This document shows, piece by piece, positions 37,199-50,695 of a DNA stretch of 64,000 nucleotides. The notes below the pieces were generated by a model. The model was not told the origin of the DNA, made no database searches, and saw nothing but the letters and a program-made list of their open reading frames with translations. Each line of letters begins with the position of its first letter. Position 1 is the stretch's first letter. A program made the translations under genes and the position numbers. Source of the DNA: Callipepla californica brunnescens (Eukaryota; Chordata; Aves; Galliformes; Odontophoridae); contig JALIRH010000062.1 in NCBI GenBank assembly GCA_023055505.1, positions 1,615,115 through 1,679,114 on the forward strand, given 5' to 3'.

Positions 37199-38276
37199 TT
37201 CTACTCAAATAATCTCTCTTTTTTTTTTTTTAACAGTTGAAATTAAGTGATATACATTTGTATTGTATTTACTTCTGAGTTGAAAGATGTTTCACTAAAA
37301 GAATACAAGTTACTTAAAATTCTTCGTTTTGTACAATTTGCTGCCTCAAACACTAGTAGATATGTGACATTATTTTTACTTTCAAGTTTTAACATTTAAA
37401 AACTGCAAAAAGTCATTCAATGACTTGTAAGAATAAAATGCTTAGAAGAGGGCATGCAACTTACTTTCAGTATCAATAAAAAGTAGGTCCAAAACAACAT
37501 AAAAATTATGCTAATATTTGCAAAGTTCCAGCTGGATAGCTGGGTAGCTATGAAAACTTGTTGACATTGTCAACATATTGACATTGTCATTTACTGAAAT
37601 GAGAAAATGACATGGATGACCCAAAGCTGAGGACAGTTAGACAGAATCAGATCTGGAAAGTAATGGCATCTTTTTTTTCTTTAATGTTAACTGCCCTTTA
37701 AAGTTGCAAATTAAGAAAATACATTAACTATCTTGAGTCATGAAAGATCATTTATACTTATGAGAAATATTTTATCTATGCAAAAAGAATTTCTCATTCA
37801 ATAGCAGGATATTCCAATGCCCAGTGCAACAGACTTTTAACTATATGTTTATTATTTTCACAATTCAAGAAAACTAAAAAAAGAAATTGTTATTTTATTG
37901 CTGAGTAAATACATGAAAATTAAACTAGATAATAAATGGTCTACCTATTTGTAAAATCCCCTTATAATCATATACCCTAGTATAAGATATTACTAATAAA
38001 ATATACTTCAATGAATATTTGAAAATTTTAAACTGAAATTGTTAGTCTTCTCTATGCTAGTTATATGCCTTATATTTAGAGATGTCAATAGGTAACTTCC
38101 TTACATGTGACAATTCACAACAGTTAACCAGTATGACAGAAAACATGGCACAATAAATATTTTTAAAAAGCACAGATAGCAAGCAACAAATAGATTTACT
38201 TGCATAAGTGAAACCTAATGCATAAAAGAAAACATTAATATTATTATTATACCCAAGGCAGAATGCTATAATAATA
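37199..38276. other. Single-copy AT-rich DNA
   Basis: No repeat or gene recognised. A poly-T tract lies near 37219-37231. Confidence 0.4.
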
Positions 38277-38330
38277 TGTTGGGTTTTTGTGGTTTTGATG
38301 TCGGTATTCCACATCAGAACATCATGGTAG
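38277..38330 (+). mobile_element. LTR family B, 5' end fragment
   Basis: 'tgttgggtttttgtggttttgatgtcggtattccacatcagaacatcatggtag' is the first about 50 bases of family B. The following 170 bases ('ctctggcggggagcagaagagagg...aatctggcgtaatagg') do not match family B. They could be a related LTR's body, ERV internal sequence or unrelated DNA; I cannot decide. Confidence 0.6.
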
Positions 38331-39349
38331 GAGTTACACTCTGGCGGGGAGCAGAAGAGAGGTGGAGCTCCGGATCACAAGCAACTTAGAGAGCACACTT
38401 GTAGTTTAATGGACATAAATACAATAAATAATTTATTACAATTAAAGACTATATCAAAACAGTTTGGAATCTGGCGTAATAGGAAGAGAAAAGGTTTAAT
38501 TAAATAAATGCTTATATTCCCAATCTTGCTTAAACACACAAATAGCTGCAGGGAGCAAGTGTTTTAATTTGTTTATGTTTTACACCATCAGGGCTGTATA
38601 TAAAGACCAAAAAGAAGCAAACAGAAAGCCTAGAAGAAGCTTTAACAATAACCTTAAATATGAATATCATTAATTTTTGATTCTTCAATATTATCAGCCT
38701 TTACTTCCTGCTAGTGTGATGTTGAACATAAGCAAAAATACTTGGAAAACTTTACAACAAAGACAGCAGAGACAGAAACATATAAAAAAAGTCTGTTGAG
38801 CTACCTTCTGGGTATACAGAAGATGGAAGAAAATCCAAAAACCATATGTAAAAACACGGCCTCTCAAATTGGACGTTGTCAGGTTAGGAAAGGTGAGATA
38901 GATCCATATGATATTATATACTATTATGTGTATTGTACTGAAAAATCAGAAAAATATAGAAGTGGAGAAGGAAAGTTAGGGAATTCACTGAGTAAGGACT
39001 GGGAAACTAACCTAGTTAAAGTCAGAGAGCTTGTCTGAGAAGGGCAACATTTATATCTTGTGATGTTCTTTAACCTGATAATGCTTTCACTAATTGTCTT
39101 TAAGTTTTCCATCATTTTGAATGGGATAAAGAAAGCAAAAAGTTGTACTGCAGTAGCTCATACATGAAATCTGAAAATTTTAGGAAAACACCACCATTGT
39201 AAAGATGTAAAGTGCACACTCCATATAGATACACTTTTCTAAGATCTGTATTATCAGAATTCCCCAAAATCAATTCAATTTTCAGTTCCAAACATAGGAT
39301 AAATGGCATAAACATAATTTAATAGCAACAGGGTCCTAAAGGTAGTGAC
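38331..39349. other. Unassigned sequence
   Basis: The first about 170 bases may belong to the adjacent LTR fragment. A 98-codon plus-strand frame at 38742-39038 has no recognisable domain and is not called. Confidence 0.35.
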
Positions 39350-39886
39350 TAAAATCACAGATACATTAGGTTGGAAAGGACCTACAAGATCATCTAGTCC
39401 AACCATCCTCACACCACCATCCCTACCCACCAAGCTACTAAATCAAATCCCTTAGCACCTCATCTAAACGCTTCTTGAACAGCGCTAGGGACGGTGCCTC
39501 AACCATCTCCCTAGGCAGGCCATTCCAGTGCCTGACCACTGTTTCAGAGAAAAAATTTTTCCTCAAATCTAATCTAAATCTTCCCCGGCGCAACTTGTGG
39601 CCATTCCCTCTTGTCCTGTCATTAGTTACCTGGGAGAAGAGGCCGACGCCCTCCTCACCACAGCCTCCCTTCAGGAAGTGGTAGAGTGCAATGAGGTCTC
39701 CTCTGAGCCTCCTTTTCTCCAGGCTAAACAATCCCAGCTCCCTCAGCCGCCCCCCATAAGACCTGTGCTCCAGACCTCCCACCAGTTTTGTTGCCCTTCT
39801 CTGAACACACTCCAGGGCCTCAAAGTCTTTCTTGCAGTGAGGGGCCCTCAATGCACAACACAATCTCAATCCAGATAATATCTATA
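39350..39886 (-). mobile_element. CR1 LINE 3' part, young, with open ORF2 C-terminus
   Basis: On the minus strand an uninterrupted 143-codon frame (39869-39438) is the C-terminal part of the CR1 ORF2 polyprotein, downstream of the RT catalytic core. It contains the family motifs [77 protein letters not shown] and KKRLDEVL. The 3' UTR follows ('ttggactagatgatcttgtaggtcctttccaacctaatgtatctgtgatttt' on the minus strand). It is 5'-truncated, so no endonuclease or RT is present and it cannot move itself. The intact frame and clean motifs make it the least diverged CR1 in the window. Confidence 0.95.
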
Positions 39887-40380
39887 TATAGATATATATT
39901 ATATCTAGATTTGGATTTCAAAAGTGCTACTATACCCTCAGATCAGTGCTGCTAATTACACAAAATTATTTTTCAATAATCAAATTTACAGTTTGATAGT
40001 GTCAAGTTACATTATTCTGTTTCTCTTTGCCATTTCCACTTGGGACATAAAGAAAAAAAAAAGCTCTAAAGTTTACTCCTTGTTTTTAATTTATATATTA
40101 TATGTATATTTAGACATTTCTGTGACAGATGAGCTGCTTGCAAATTTATTTCATTATCCCTGATGTTATTCATCGACAATGTACTGAAGAATCAGCTTTT
40201 CATTTACTTGATGCCAGATCTATCATATAACTAACAGTTTAAGTTTAGAATGATTCATAATGCCAACATAAATTCAGGAGGAATATCTCTATATAAGCGT
40301 AACTCACTCTCACGTGTCCCAGTTCCATTATGCTTTCCTCTGCTAAGTGGTGGAATCTCTGACCTATCCCTTTTTCATTC
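39887..40380. other. Single-copy DNA with short AT palindrome
   Basis: It starts with an AT-rich palindromic run (about 39881-39908, 'atctatatatagatatatattatatctaga') at the truncation point of the young CR1. Nothing else recognised. Confidence 0.4.
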
Positions 40381-41392
40381 CACACAGAATCATGGAATTA
40401 GAGTGGTTTAAGTTGGAAGGGGCCTTCAAGATCATTTAGCTCCATTATCACTGCTGCAGGCAGGAACACCTTCCATCAGATGATGTTATTCAAAGGTCCA
40501 ACTAAATTGGCCTTGAACACTTCCAGAGATGTGGCATAAACAACTTCTCTGGGCAACCTGTTTCAGTGCCTCGCCACTCTCACGGTAAAGAATTTTTTTC
40601 AAATAAACTTCTCTTATTTAGTTTAAAGCCATTATCTCTTGTCCTAACACTATATTCCAGGCCCAAAAGTCCCTTTCCAGCATTCATGTAGGCTCCTAAC
40701 AGATAAAAAAAGGCCTTAAACTTCTGGTCACATCTCATATGATGAAGCCCAGAATACGATTGGCCTTCTAGTCTTCAAATGAACACTGCTGGCTCATACT
40801 GTATTTCTAATCCACCAGCACTTTCAGTCCTTTTCCTCAGTCAGGGCTGCTTTCAATAAATTCTCTGCACAGCCTGTATTTATGTTTGAAACTGCCCCAT
40901 CCCACATGCAAGACATTGCACTTGCCCTTCTTAAGGTTTTCACACACCCACTCGTCAAGCCTGTCAAGGTCCCTGTGGATGACAGGGCTTCCCTTCAGCA
41001 TGTCAGCGGAGCCACACATCTTCCTGTCATCTACAAATTTGCTGACAGTACTATGAATCCCACTCTTAATGTTACCAACAAAGACATTAAATAACACTAG
41101 TTCAAATACCAACTCTTTAGGAATACCTCTCATAACTGGTCTTGACCAGGACATTAAACAGTTGACCACAACACTGAATGCAATCATCCAGACAATTCCT
41201 TACCCACCAGGTGATCCATCTATCAAATACATGTATTCCAACTTAGAAATAAAGATGTCACGGAGGACAGTGTCAAAGGCTTTGCACAAATCCTGGACAT
41301 CAGATGTTCTTCCCTTAATGACCAGTGCTGTAAGCCTGCCATAGAAGGCCACCAAATTTATATCAAACAAAGCAAGAAACACTACCGGAGGC
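40381..41392 (-). mobile_element. CR1 LINE, 1 kb, older subfamily
   Basis: The antisense CR1 3' end ('cagaatcatggaattagagtggtttaagttggaaggggccttcaagatcattta') is followed by the ORF2 C-terminus and RT. Minus-strand pieces at 41187-40837 include 'RGIPKELVFELVLFNVF', 'KFVDDRKMCGSAD' (the RT motif C region, F-V-D-D) and 'HRDLDRLDEWV'. At 41382-41200, 'QDLCKAFDTVLRDIFISKLE' is motif A with the AFDTV Asp intact. Stops separate these, so it is dead, but RT catalytic residues remain readable. The subfamily is distinct from the neighbour ending at 39350. Confidence 0.92.
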
Positions 41393-43763
41393 CAAGACTA
41401 GGTGTCTTAGAAACTTCTGCAGTATCCAGAGCACTACACAATTATTATTTTTTTTTATTATTATTAAATGATGGTTATTCAACGCAGATAATTATTTCAT
41501 GACTTCTTCATAGGAGAATTCATAGGATATTCTAATCATTGATAAATACTGTCACTCCAGCAATGGATTTCAAAGGTATCATTCATGTATCATAATATTA
41601 ACATAACAGAAAAATACATTATGTTCGCTGCAGTTATGTTTTACCCTGTCAAAAAAGACGAAACAAATCAACAACAACTGAAGTACATAAGCTCATATTA
41701 CCTCAAATGTAGCTCAATTAACACTGTAATATTATTTCTCCAGACTTTTATCTATTGTAATAAAGACAGCCTTTCAGATTTGTGTCTTTAATTTTCCCCA
41801 GATAAAAGAAAAAAGTCTTTTAAATTCTTATTTAAAATCTGTATCTCAAAATTCTTTTACCCAATCTATCACCATTTATCTAGAGCAGTACTAGCTGTAC
41901 TATATAACATATGAACAATATTCGCTTTGAAAAATATGTTAGGTGGCAAAATCATCTCTCAAAAGCTCAGGGAAAAAGAAAAAAAAAAAACACCCCAACA
42001 ACAAGGGGAAAAAGAAAGTCCTACCTTATTAGGCTCTTAATTCAGTTTTGAGGCACATACGTTATACACATTCCTAATTACATTAACTATGACCCCTGCA
42101 AAGCCTAATTCCATCAATCTATACAGAATGTAGATTATACTGATGGAATAAGCAGCTATTACATACTTCACATTACCACTGTATTTATATGACAAGAATT
42201 CATGTTTTATTTACTACACGTCACTCAGATTTTTCCCTGTGTAACCAAATCACTGATTTCCTCATGAGTAGTCAGTATGGCCACACAGTACCAATTTGTA
42301 AGCAATGATGTACTCCAGCAGCACAGGAAAAGACTATTCTTGTTTTACACAACAGAAAATAAGGAATCCAGATGACTATGGATCAAGTCCTGGAACATCA
42401 GTAGCTGAGGAGGTATATTCGCTGATGAATATAGCATACTTAAGGTAAAATGTTCATGTTGAGAACTCTCACAGATAGGGACAGATGAGCTTGGTCTGAA
42501 GGCAAGTTACAGGCCTAAAGATCTTTTTGTTACCTAATCCACTATGACATCCTAGCTTGCAGTGACAATTGCAGGAAGGGAAAAATGGAATATCCTTTAT
42601 TCTGATTGAGGTATGGCTTAACCCTAATGTTATATTCCCTGATGGGTTCAGTTAATGTTAAGACTTTAGGATAAGGGTCAACTGGGAAAAGTGATGACAA
42701 TTTTCATTTTGTAATTATCTAGGAAATTGTCTTCAGGCTAATATTAGTTTACTAGCAGTGAAGATGCATATTGAAAAAATACCAGTGTTTCATTTTCTCA
42801 CTGCTTCATGAATGACAGAGTAGAAGGAAACAACAAAAAAGATAGGAGTGGGGTTAAAACAATGTAGCTGCAAAATTTTGGGGACCAATATATTACTCTT
42901 AATGTTCAAATACAGGCTACAGTTGGAACTGAGACTAAACAGGTTAAGTTTTTGTTGGTCCTGAAAAGCCGTACTGTTTTGCATAAGGGTAAGAGTTGGA
43001 AGAGAAAATCAGCCAGTCTCATTTAGTGTGCAAGTTCTCCACAAAATGGAAGTTTCTTCATTTAGTTATCATTTCAGTATTTTTTCACTTTTTAGTCACA
43101 AGGTTGTACACTTTCAGTATGTAACAACAGCTTTTCTGATCTAACAAAGAATCTAGATACACTATTCAAAAACAGATATTTAGCTGCTATAATTTGATAA
43201 CCAGTTGAAGAAGGCTATCATGAAAATCATACACTAAATTCATTGTTTGATAAATTGCAAAAGCTTTTTAAGAAAGGTGCACTTTGATTTCTCCTGAAAT
43301 CTATACTTTCACAATTCACAGGTACTATGGTACTTATAAGAAACCACTCATCCTTTATTTCTTTTCATTTAAGCATGCGTACAGTTTCAGAATCTGATGG
43401 CAGGCACTTCCTTCTTTTGGACCAATCTAACGCCTGTGAGAATGATTAAAAATATTTCCATTGATCTAATGGAATCTGAATGCCAAAAATGTGTTTTTTT
43501 TCTAGTCAAACTAAAAACAGAGCAAAACCAGGTTTTTGATGTACTGAAAGTCTTGTGGAGAATGTAAGAAATACGTTGCATGCTCTGTAAATATGGATTA
43601 TGGAAGTAGAAGATGGCCTCAGTGTTTTAGTATTACTTTCTCAAGAGCCAAAAGTTTTTTCTGTCCCAGTATTCTGTGCCAGGTTTAGTTATTTTTAGAT
43701 AAATTCTGATTTAGCTACTATTCTTTAGGATGCTGTATTGCTGTAGTTACAAAGTGCCAGTAA

Positions 43764-43764
<1 letters not shown>

Positions 43765-43805
<41 letters not shown>
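43765..43805. repeat. Poly-A (41)
   Basis: The longest A homopolymer in the window. Upstream sequence is not a recognised LINE or SINE, and I see no target duplication around it. Confidence 0.95.
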
Positions 43806-43811
<6 letters not shown>

Positions 43812-45643
43812 ATGTAAACACAACACTTATAATGTTAAAGTTAAAAAAAAATAAATTCAAGCATATGTGTTGAAATCATGAAAACATTTTTTTCCAAATA
43901 AGCCCCCAGAAGGAATTAGAATAAAATCTTATAGTGTAGCTTGCATTAGGATATGACTAATTTAGATTAGGGGGTGTCCTTATCCCAGTATCAAGAATTT
44001 AAAATTAATTACTTTGACTCACATACTTGGATATCTTTAATTTCATGTGAGGTAACCAACGAACGTATCAAAAAACAAAACAAAAAAAAAGGTAGTTTTT
44101 ATTATATACAACATAAACATAATTTTAGGTGTTGCAAACTATTGAATAAACAGGAAACTCAATCTGCAATCAATAACTTTCCACGTCTTTCCCAATGAAA
44201 CATCTTTTGATAACTGACTTATAAGCAAACATATACAGTACTACCCAAAACCACGTTTTTTAATATTACAAAATTGTTGATCTGATTAATTTTTTATTTT
44301 AAACTATACTTCTCTACAACTTCTAAGTAAGTGTGTTTTCATGGAGACTATATAATAAATGGAAATACAACCTTAATTCTGCAAAAAAATCAAGGTGCAA
44401 CTACAGTGATGAAAAACATTTTTCATAAAAGTATATTTGACATTAACAGCATTTTTCAAGATCAAAATTTTGTTTCTGAACATTTGTACTGCTATTTGTT
44501 TGATGATATGAACTTCACTACCTAACCAGTTGCTACTATGAACATTATAATCACTATAATCAAACCAGCAAAGCAACTCCAAATTACAAAAGAGTTTCAC
44601 TAGCATTTAGAAAGCACTACTATGTTTTCAATGAATTATTACATTGGGAAATTGTAAATTAACCTGAGGTTGCCCTGAAAGAAGGTTCATTTCTTGGATT
44701 ATGGTACTTGTAAATTCACTGTTTGATCTTCTGGATGCTAAAGTTTTCAATTTGCTACAGGTTGTAATTTTTTACCAGTTGTGTTCAATCCAGTGGCAAC
44801 TTCATGTTTAAAGGAAAAGAAAGAATGATTTACCACTGCTTCTGTCTTTTTTTTTTTTTTTTGTACATTTACTCATTTGAAAGGAATAGCTTCTCAGTTA
44901 ATGTCAACAACAACAACAACAAAAACTATGCAAGTCACTCACTCCAAATCATCAAAGATTATCACATAAATGCCTTCATTCATTTATATACTGACTTTTT
45001 CATCATGGCATAACTACAGATGTACAGTATTGTATTAACATAAAAGCTAAGTAAGAACATCCTCTTGGTGTGAAGTTCAGGCTGAGAAACATGCAGTTAT
45101 TTCCAAGGAAAAAGGAAATGGCTTCATATTAATTTACTTCCAAGTATATTTTCACCTGTTAGTGATACATGTATTATGGTACATAGATGATAACAGAGAG
45201 AAAAGAAGTATCTCCAGTTTGTATTTCAGGCTGGCGTAAGCCTTTGCTCCTAAGTGAGTCTCACTTAGGATCTCACTCTGTTTTAAAGAAAAAGAAGGAA
45301 ACTTGTTATTTTTGAAAACACATAATTTTCCTACAGTTGGTTTATAAACTCACTTAACAGAAAAGTATTCCTTCAGAAGTTTTTGTTTTGTTGTTGTTTA
45401 AATTCTGTCATCTTATTTCTTTACTTTTTTTTTTCTCAGTGTTAAAAATGGAAAAGAAGGGAACAATACAATTATGACAAAATAAAACCAAGTGGATTGC
45501 TCTTTTACATTCATGAAATTCAACCAGAAAGGATGGTGCAGACAGTAATCAGAATAACTAAAAGATCTGATGTTACAAGAGGATCTGTTTCAAAATTGTC
45601 AATGTTATATTACTGGTTGCTATCTGCTAATTTGTTGTGACAA

Positions 45644-46003
45644 GTGTTAGGCACAAAGAATTACTTGTTGTGGGCCTTTACTGTTCATGAGGAATATCGA
45701 GGTTATTGTCCAGCTCAAACAGAAAAGGAGAGCTTCCATCAGCAGTTGTCAAAAAAGGAAAGCACAGATTTGACATGCAGTTGCAGAGCTATCACCTGCT
45801 ATCAGTACTGCAGTGACAACTGTATGGTAAGACAACGAGTGTGCTCCAAGTGTTGCCCAAATGAATATGATAAACACATATCATTCTGCCACACTTTAAG
45901 TGTTTATTGCTACAAGGTTATTTGTATAATCATTAGACTAACAAGTGTGCGGATACTTTTCTTTCTGAGTAACTGTCTACACTCTTCAAGAGCACCACCA
46001 TAA
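45644..46003 (+). other. Cysteine-rich 119-codon open frame, status uncertain
   Basis: The frame is open for 119 codons. Its middle third is cysteine-rich: CSCRAITCYQYC, then SDNCMV, VCSKCC and ISFC, about a dozen Cys in some 50 residues. A possible donor (ATG then GTAAGA, near 45824-45831) falls inside the cluster. There is no signal peptide at the N-terminus and no domain I recognise. The CSC...CxxxC pattern superficially recalls endothelins, but the spacing is wrong and the aromatic tail is missing. In AT-rich DNA of this size about one frame of this length is expected by chance, so it is described, not called as a gene. Confidence 0.2.
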
Positions 46004-46763
46004 AATTTCAGATGAAAATTAAAATGTTTAATTGGTGCTACAGACATGACAGAAGAAAAGAAGATGGTAATGCAGTGCAGTGAAAAAAATATCTCTGGGA
46101 TAAGACGGAGTTATATACACTAATTTATCTACTGTTGCAGAAAGTCTACAGCAAATGTCTGTCTCTACAGTGTTTAAAATAAGCAGACAGTGAAATACAT
46201 CTATTCATGTATTTCTAATATCAAGTAGATTACCAAATTCTTACTAAACACATTATTTACAGCTACAGTTCCATAAATTCATGATGCCTGATAATAATAC
46301 AGATGCAAAGGAAACATGTAGACAAACAAGATATCCTCATAAAATATGAGGGAAAATAACGAAGGTTAGTTGCTTTGTTAGAAAGACAAAAGCTTGCAGA
46401 GATTACTTGACAAGTGTAGGAGGTGCTGGGAGGTCAGCTGGGAAAGAGTAAATGAAGGAGGAAGAACTGTACTGAGTTCCTACATTTAGTTTTGCCTTTA
46501 ACTGTGTTTAGCAAGACATTCCATTTATATATCAACCACTACCTCTGGTCTTTCTCTTTCTGACAGGTTCTAGGTCCTCGTCAACACCTTTCGAATATTT
46601 AATTCTACTTAACCAATTCTTAGTTTTTCCTAGTTTTTCTTTCAATTATCCATATGTACAGTAATACCACCACATTCTTCATTTATTCCATTCTACAGCT
46701 TGCCTTAGGCTTACTTTTGTACATTTTCCCAAGAAATCTCTATGGTACAGCTTGCAAATATAC

Positions 46764-46764
<1 letters not shown>

Positions 46765-46811
<47 letters not shown>

Positions 46812-46814
46812 TTT
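46765..46814. repeat. (TA)19 followed by poly-T
   Basis: A perfect TA array of about 38 bases runs straight into about 12 T residues. Confidence 0.96.
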
Positions 46815-49377
46815 AACAATAATTTACAAAAATATAAAAAAGGTTAGCTTATAGTTTACCACTATGATTTCTATAAGATCCCTTAAGCTCTAAAAGAGAT
46901 CTTAAGAGATAATCTCTTCACAGTTTTTGAAAGTGAATAACAAAATTATATGAGTTAACCATACGAGGTTTCAATAAAACTTACTCTTAAAATAACGTAA
47001 AAAAATCTTCAAGGCAAAAATCCTTATGTCCTCAGGTCCCTGCAGGAAAAGAAAATCAAACACACAGAACGAAAGGGAAATTAAAAATACAAAGTTCCCG
47101 TGGCTTTCCTACACTATAAACTTTTCCAGTATTAAAAAGGCTAACTGGATCAGAAGATACCAGTGTGGGGTAGAGGAAGACAGGGTCCCAAAGAGTTAAT
47201 AAGCTTCACTTAAGAAATCTGACCAAAAGTGGCAAAAAAAAAAAATCCTATCTTTACACGGAGTAGAAAAACTTCTTAATGACTATCAGCATGACACAGT
47301 CCCTGTCAAAAAATGATTTGCTTCACAAATATAGGTCATTTATTAACACATATTATCCTGTGTGTAAGGAAAATGTTTTGTCAGAGGACAAAAATCAAGG
47401 TTTTCTTTTAAAAAACATATAGATAATAAATATAAGGCATTGTACATATATTCAGTATTACTAGTTACCATTAGCAATTTTCATTTCTTTGTTTATATAT
47501 CATATTATTTAATGAACTGACTGACTTTATTTGACTGGAAAGTTCCTCAAGATGGTAGTCAGATAATTTGGTGTCTTTTCTGCTCAGAACTGCACCATTA
47601 AGGTATCTGAATGTCAGTACTTCACAAAAAATATTTGTACACTTAGCCTCAGAGTTTACAAAGATCAGAAATACCAAACAAGACCTCTCTCTCTTAATCA
47701 GATCACTGAAGTGAATTGCTCATCTTGCTATTTCATAATTCAGATATCTGAACACTATAACACAATGTAAATTACTTACAAATGGTAATATAACTGAAGA
47801 GAAAAATGAAGACCCCCATGGTAGCTGCTGGAGGCAGTTATAATACAGTGCAAGAGTTGGTCTAGTACTAGTTTATTTGTTATGTTTCGAAAAATAGAAG
47901 TCTTGCTGAGTTTCCTATCATCAGTATATAGTGGAAAATGGAATTGGTTCAGCACCACAAAGGAAAAGAAGAGAAATGCAGTCTTTTGATTGCAGAGGAT
48001 AATCTATAAACACAAGGAACAAAGTTGACCCTTGATGTGATCTCTGTTCATCTTTCACAAGGGATGGCAATCTAGAGATATCGTTTTACGGTACAAAACA
48101 GCTTTTAGGAAAGGTTCCTAAAGGAAATCATTCTTCTATTCAGCTATGTTACTATAGTAACAGAACAAATCTAGCCTGTCCACAATGTCAACTTCTATTA
48201 GCAAACTCAAACAGAAAGCAGAAGTCAAACTAAACGTGACAGTCATTAAGCTATTGAGATAGGTAAAAGAAGGAAACAGTTTACAAAGAAATGTATCACT
48301 TTCTTACTCTTAAATATACAGCTTTTGAGGTGTAAATCAGCTTCTTTTCAGAAATATTACTGCCACTGTTTACTTTTTTTTTGTGTACTCTGAGAGAGCA
48401 CAATTTCTGTAGAATGCTACTGCAAATTCACTGGATAAGAAGACATTTTATTTATTTATTTCCTCATTAAAGCGAGGTCACATCACATTCGTTTAACTTC
48501 TGTAAACCTCATCCATTCTTAATATGTCTTTCATCAAAATCATCAGAAAAAAAAAAAAAGTATTGACTGAAGAAGTTTACGTCTAACCCATGGTAACTTT
48601 AAAATATTGATTATGCAAAAGATAACAGCAACTACTACCACATCATAAATTAAAACAGCACTTACGGAAAATCCAAATGGAGATGTATACTTCCAAATTA
48701 GATCAGCCGTATTTCCCATAACATCCCACCTACTGCACAGCAAATATTATGGGCAGCACCATCGCACCATCTGGATCTCACTATCTAACATCAAATATGT
48801 ATTTTCTGTCTGTGGAATTCTTGGCAATTAAAATTCATGCCGTTTAAAACTGCAGATTTGAAGTTGATAAACATACAAGTGCACACTGAAGAAAACAGTT
48901 TGTGAAGGACAGACATAAATCCCTGCTTCCTCTAACCTTCTAATCTAACCCAGTTGACTAGCATGATACAAAGCACACCACAGAATTCTCCAGGTCACTT
49001 AAACTGCCATTACACTATGCAAGTATACTAGAAGATTTCCTTTCCACTCCTTTTTCCCAATTCAACAGAAGTTTTTATCTGTGAAGTGTGCCAAAAAAAA
49101 AAAAGAGATATTAAGAATATCCTACATTTTCTGTTCTTTTCTAACTTCATTTTATTTCTTTTGAGATTGACTGACTTCTGTGTTTCTGATCTTATTCGAC
49201 TAAAACTATGAACCTAAAGTACTTTATGCCATACATCAAATCAGTGCCCTTCTAAAATTCCTGCACTGGAACTTTTTCCGATGATCTTCTAAAGTCTTTA
49301 ATTTAGTCTGCAAATATTGGTTTATGTCAGCAAATGAAAATAAATACATAAATAAGTGGAAAACCTCCTCATTTTCC

Positions 49378-49406
<29 letters not shown>
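49378..49406. repeat. Poly-A (29)
   Basis: Homopolymer without recognised retroelement sequence beside it. Confidence 0.92.
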
Positions 49407-49408
<2 letters not shown>

Positions 49409-49909
49409 AATATTTTGGATAATTTAAAATGTTTAAATGTCTGGAATTGACTTTGTAACATACAATTTTCTTTTTATTTTTTTCTCTTCCATGAAACAAC
49501 GAAAAAAATGAGGTTCATCAGTTACAAAACAATTTCAAAAGTAAATGTGATGCGTTCCTCTTTCTCACAAAACCTCTGATAAATCAGAATTCAAGACACT
49601 TAGTAGATGGTTTGCAGTAATTTCTATGTTTGGACTTGAAATTTGTAAATCACAGTTTTTTACTTCTGAATTTAAATCAGGTTATTAAATGTGACGGTTT
49701 AGTTCTGAATCCTAAGGAGAATGAATGTAATTTCACTGATAAAGTTGCTGTGCTGAACATCTGGAAATTCAAACATATTTTATATTATTATGCCTCCAGA
49801 ATCCCCTGAAAGACCAAGAAAAAACATTGGCCAGGTTTTCTTCTCCTGTTGGAAGGATAAAGCTCAGATAATGCATTTTATCATGAACAAACAAACAAAT
49901 AAATAAATG

Positions 49910-50695
49910 ATAGTATCATAGAACTATTAAATAAGCATGTCTCCTTATGTTTTTCAAGTCCAGACTTCCACCTAGCACTACAAGTCTACTGCTAAGCCAT
50001 GTTTATAGGTTCCATTGCCACATGTTTCTTAAACATTTCTAAAGATGGAAAGTCCACCACTTCCTTGGTTCCAGTGCTTGACCACTCTCTTCATGAAGAA
50101 ATTCTTCCTAACATCCAATCTAAGCCTCCCCTGGTACAACCTGAAGCTGCTTCCTCACATGCTGTCACTTTTCACATGACAGAAGAGAAACCACTGAAAA
50201 CTCCTTTCAGACAGTTGTAGAATGAAATGAGGTACTCAGCCTCTTGTTCTCCAGACTAAACAATTCCAGTTCTCTCATCCATTCCATACAAGTTTTGGTT
50301 TCTTGTCTCTTCACCAGATTCATTAGTCAACCCTGCACACACTCAACTCAATATCATTCTTGCACTGAGGGGCTCAAAACTGGGCATGGTTCTCAATGTA
50401 CAGTGCTGATCAGCGAGACAATCACCTCCCTAGTCCTGCTGGCCACATTATTTCTAATGCAGACCAAGACAGCAGTGGCCTTTTTGGCCACCTGTGCACA
50501 CTACTGGCTTATGCACATTGACCTAGTTTGTCCAAAATGCTCTGCAGAGCCTTACGACCCTGAAGTAGTACCTGGGCCTACTACCCACAAGCCTCAAAAA
50601 CAGGTAGACAACTTCCTTTTCAACAAAATAAAAGTCATCTTGATATTATCTCCTTTCCCATTCTACATCATCAGTGACCTTACTGATGTTTTCTA
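49910..50695 (-). mobile_element. CR1 LINE, old copy
   Basis: The antisense CR1 is recognisable from 'agtatcatagaactattaaata' (diverged tail) through 'ccagtgcttgaccactctcttcatgaagaaattcttcctaacatcc', 'ctccagactaaacaattccagttctctca', 'cttgcactgaggggctcaaaactggg', 'gacaatcacctccctagtcctgctggccacattatttctaatgcagacc' to 'catcatcagtgaccttactgatg'. Indels and stops are numerous. The plus-strand 150-codon frame at 50244-50696 is antisense to this element and is not a gene. Confidence 0.9.

Larger units (their letters stand above)
41393..49909. other. Long single-copy region
   Basis: About 8.5 kb with no interspersed repeat recognised. It contains a 41-base poly-A (43765-43805), a (TA)n-(T)n tract (46765-46814), a 29-base poly-A (49378-49406), an ATT run near 41446-41466 and a 119-codon cysteine-rich frame at 45644-46003, discussed separately. 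Confidence 0.4.

Noticed and set aside
43765..43805. Poly-A as the tail of a processed retrocopy
   Set aside because: No recognisable gene sequence upstream and no target duplication seen.
45746..45830. Endothelin-like CSC...CxxxC motif
   Set aside because: Cys spacing differs from endothelins, the C-terminal aromatic segment and dibasic sites are absent.
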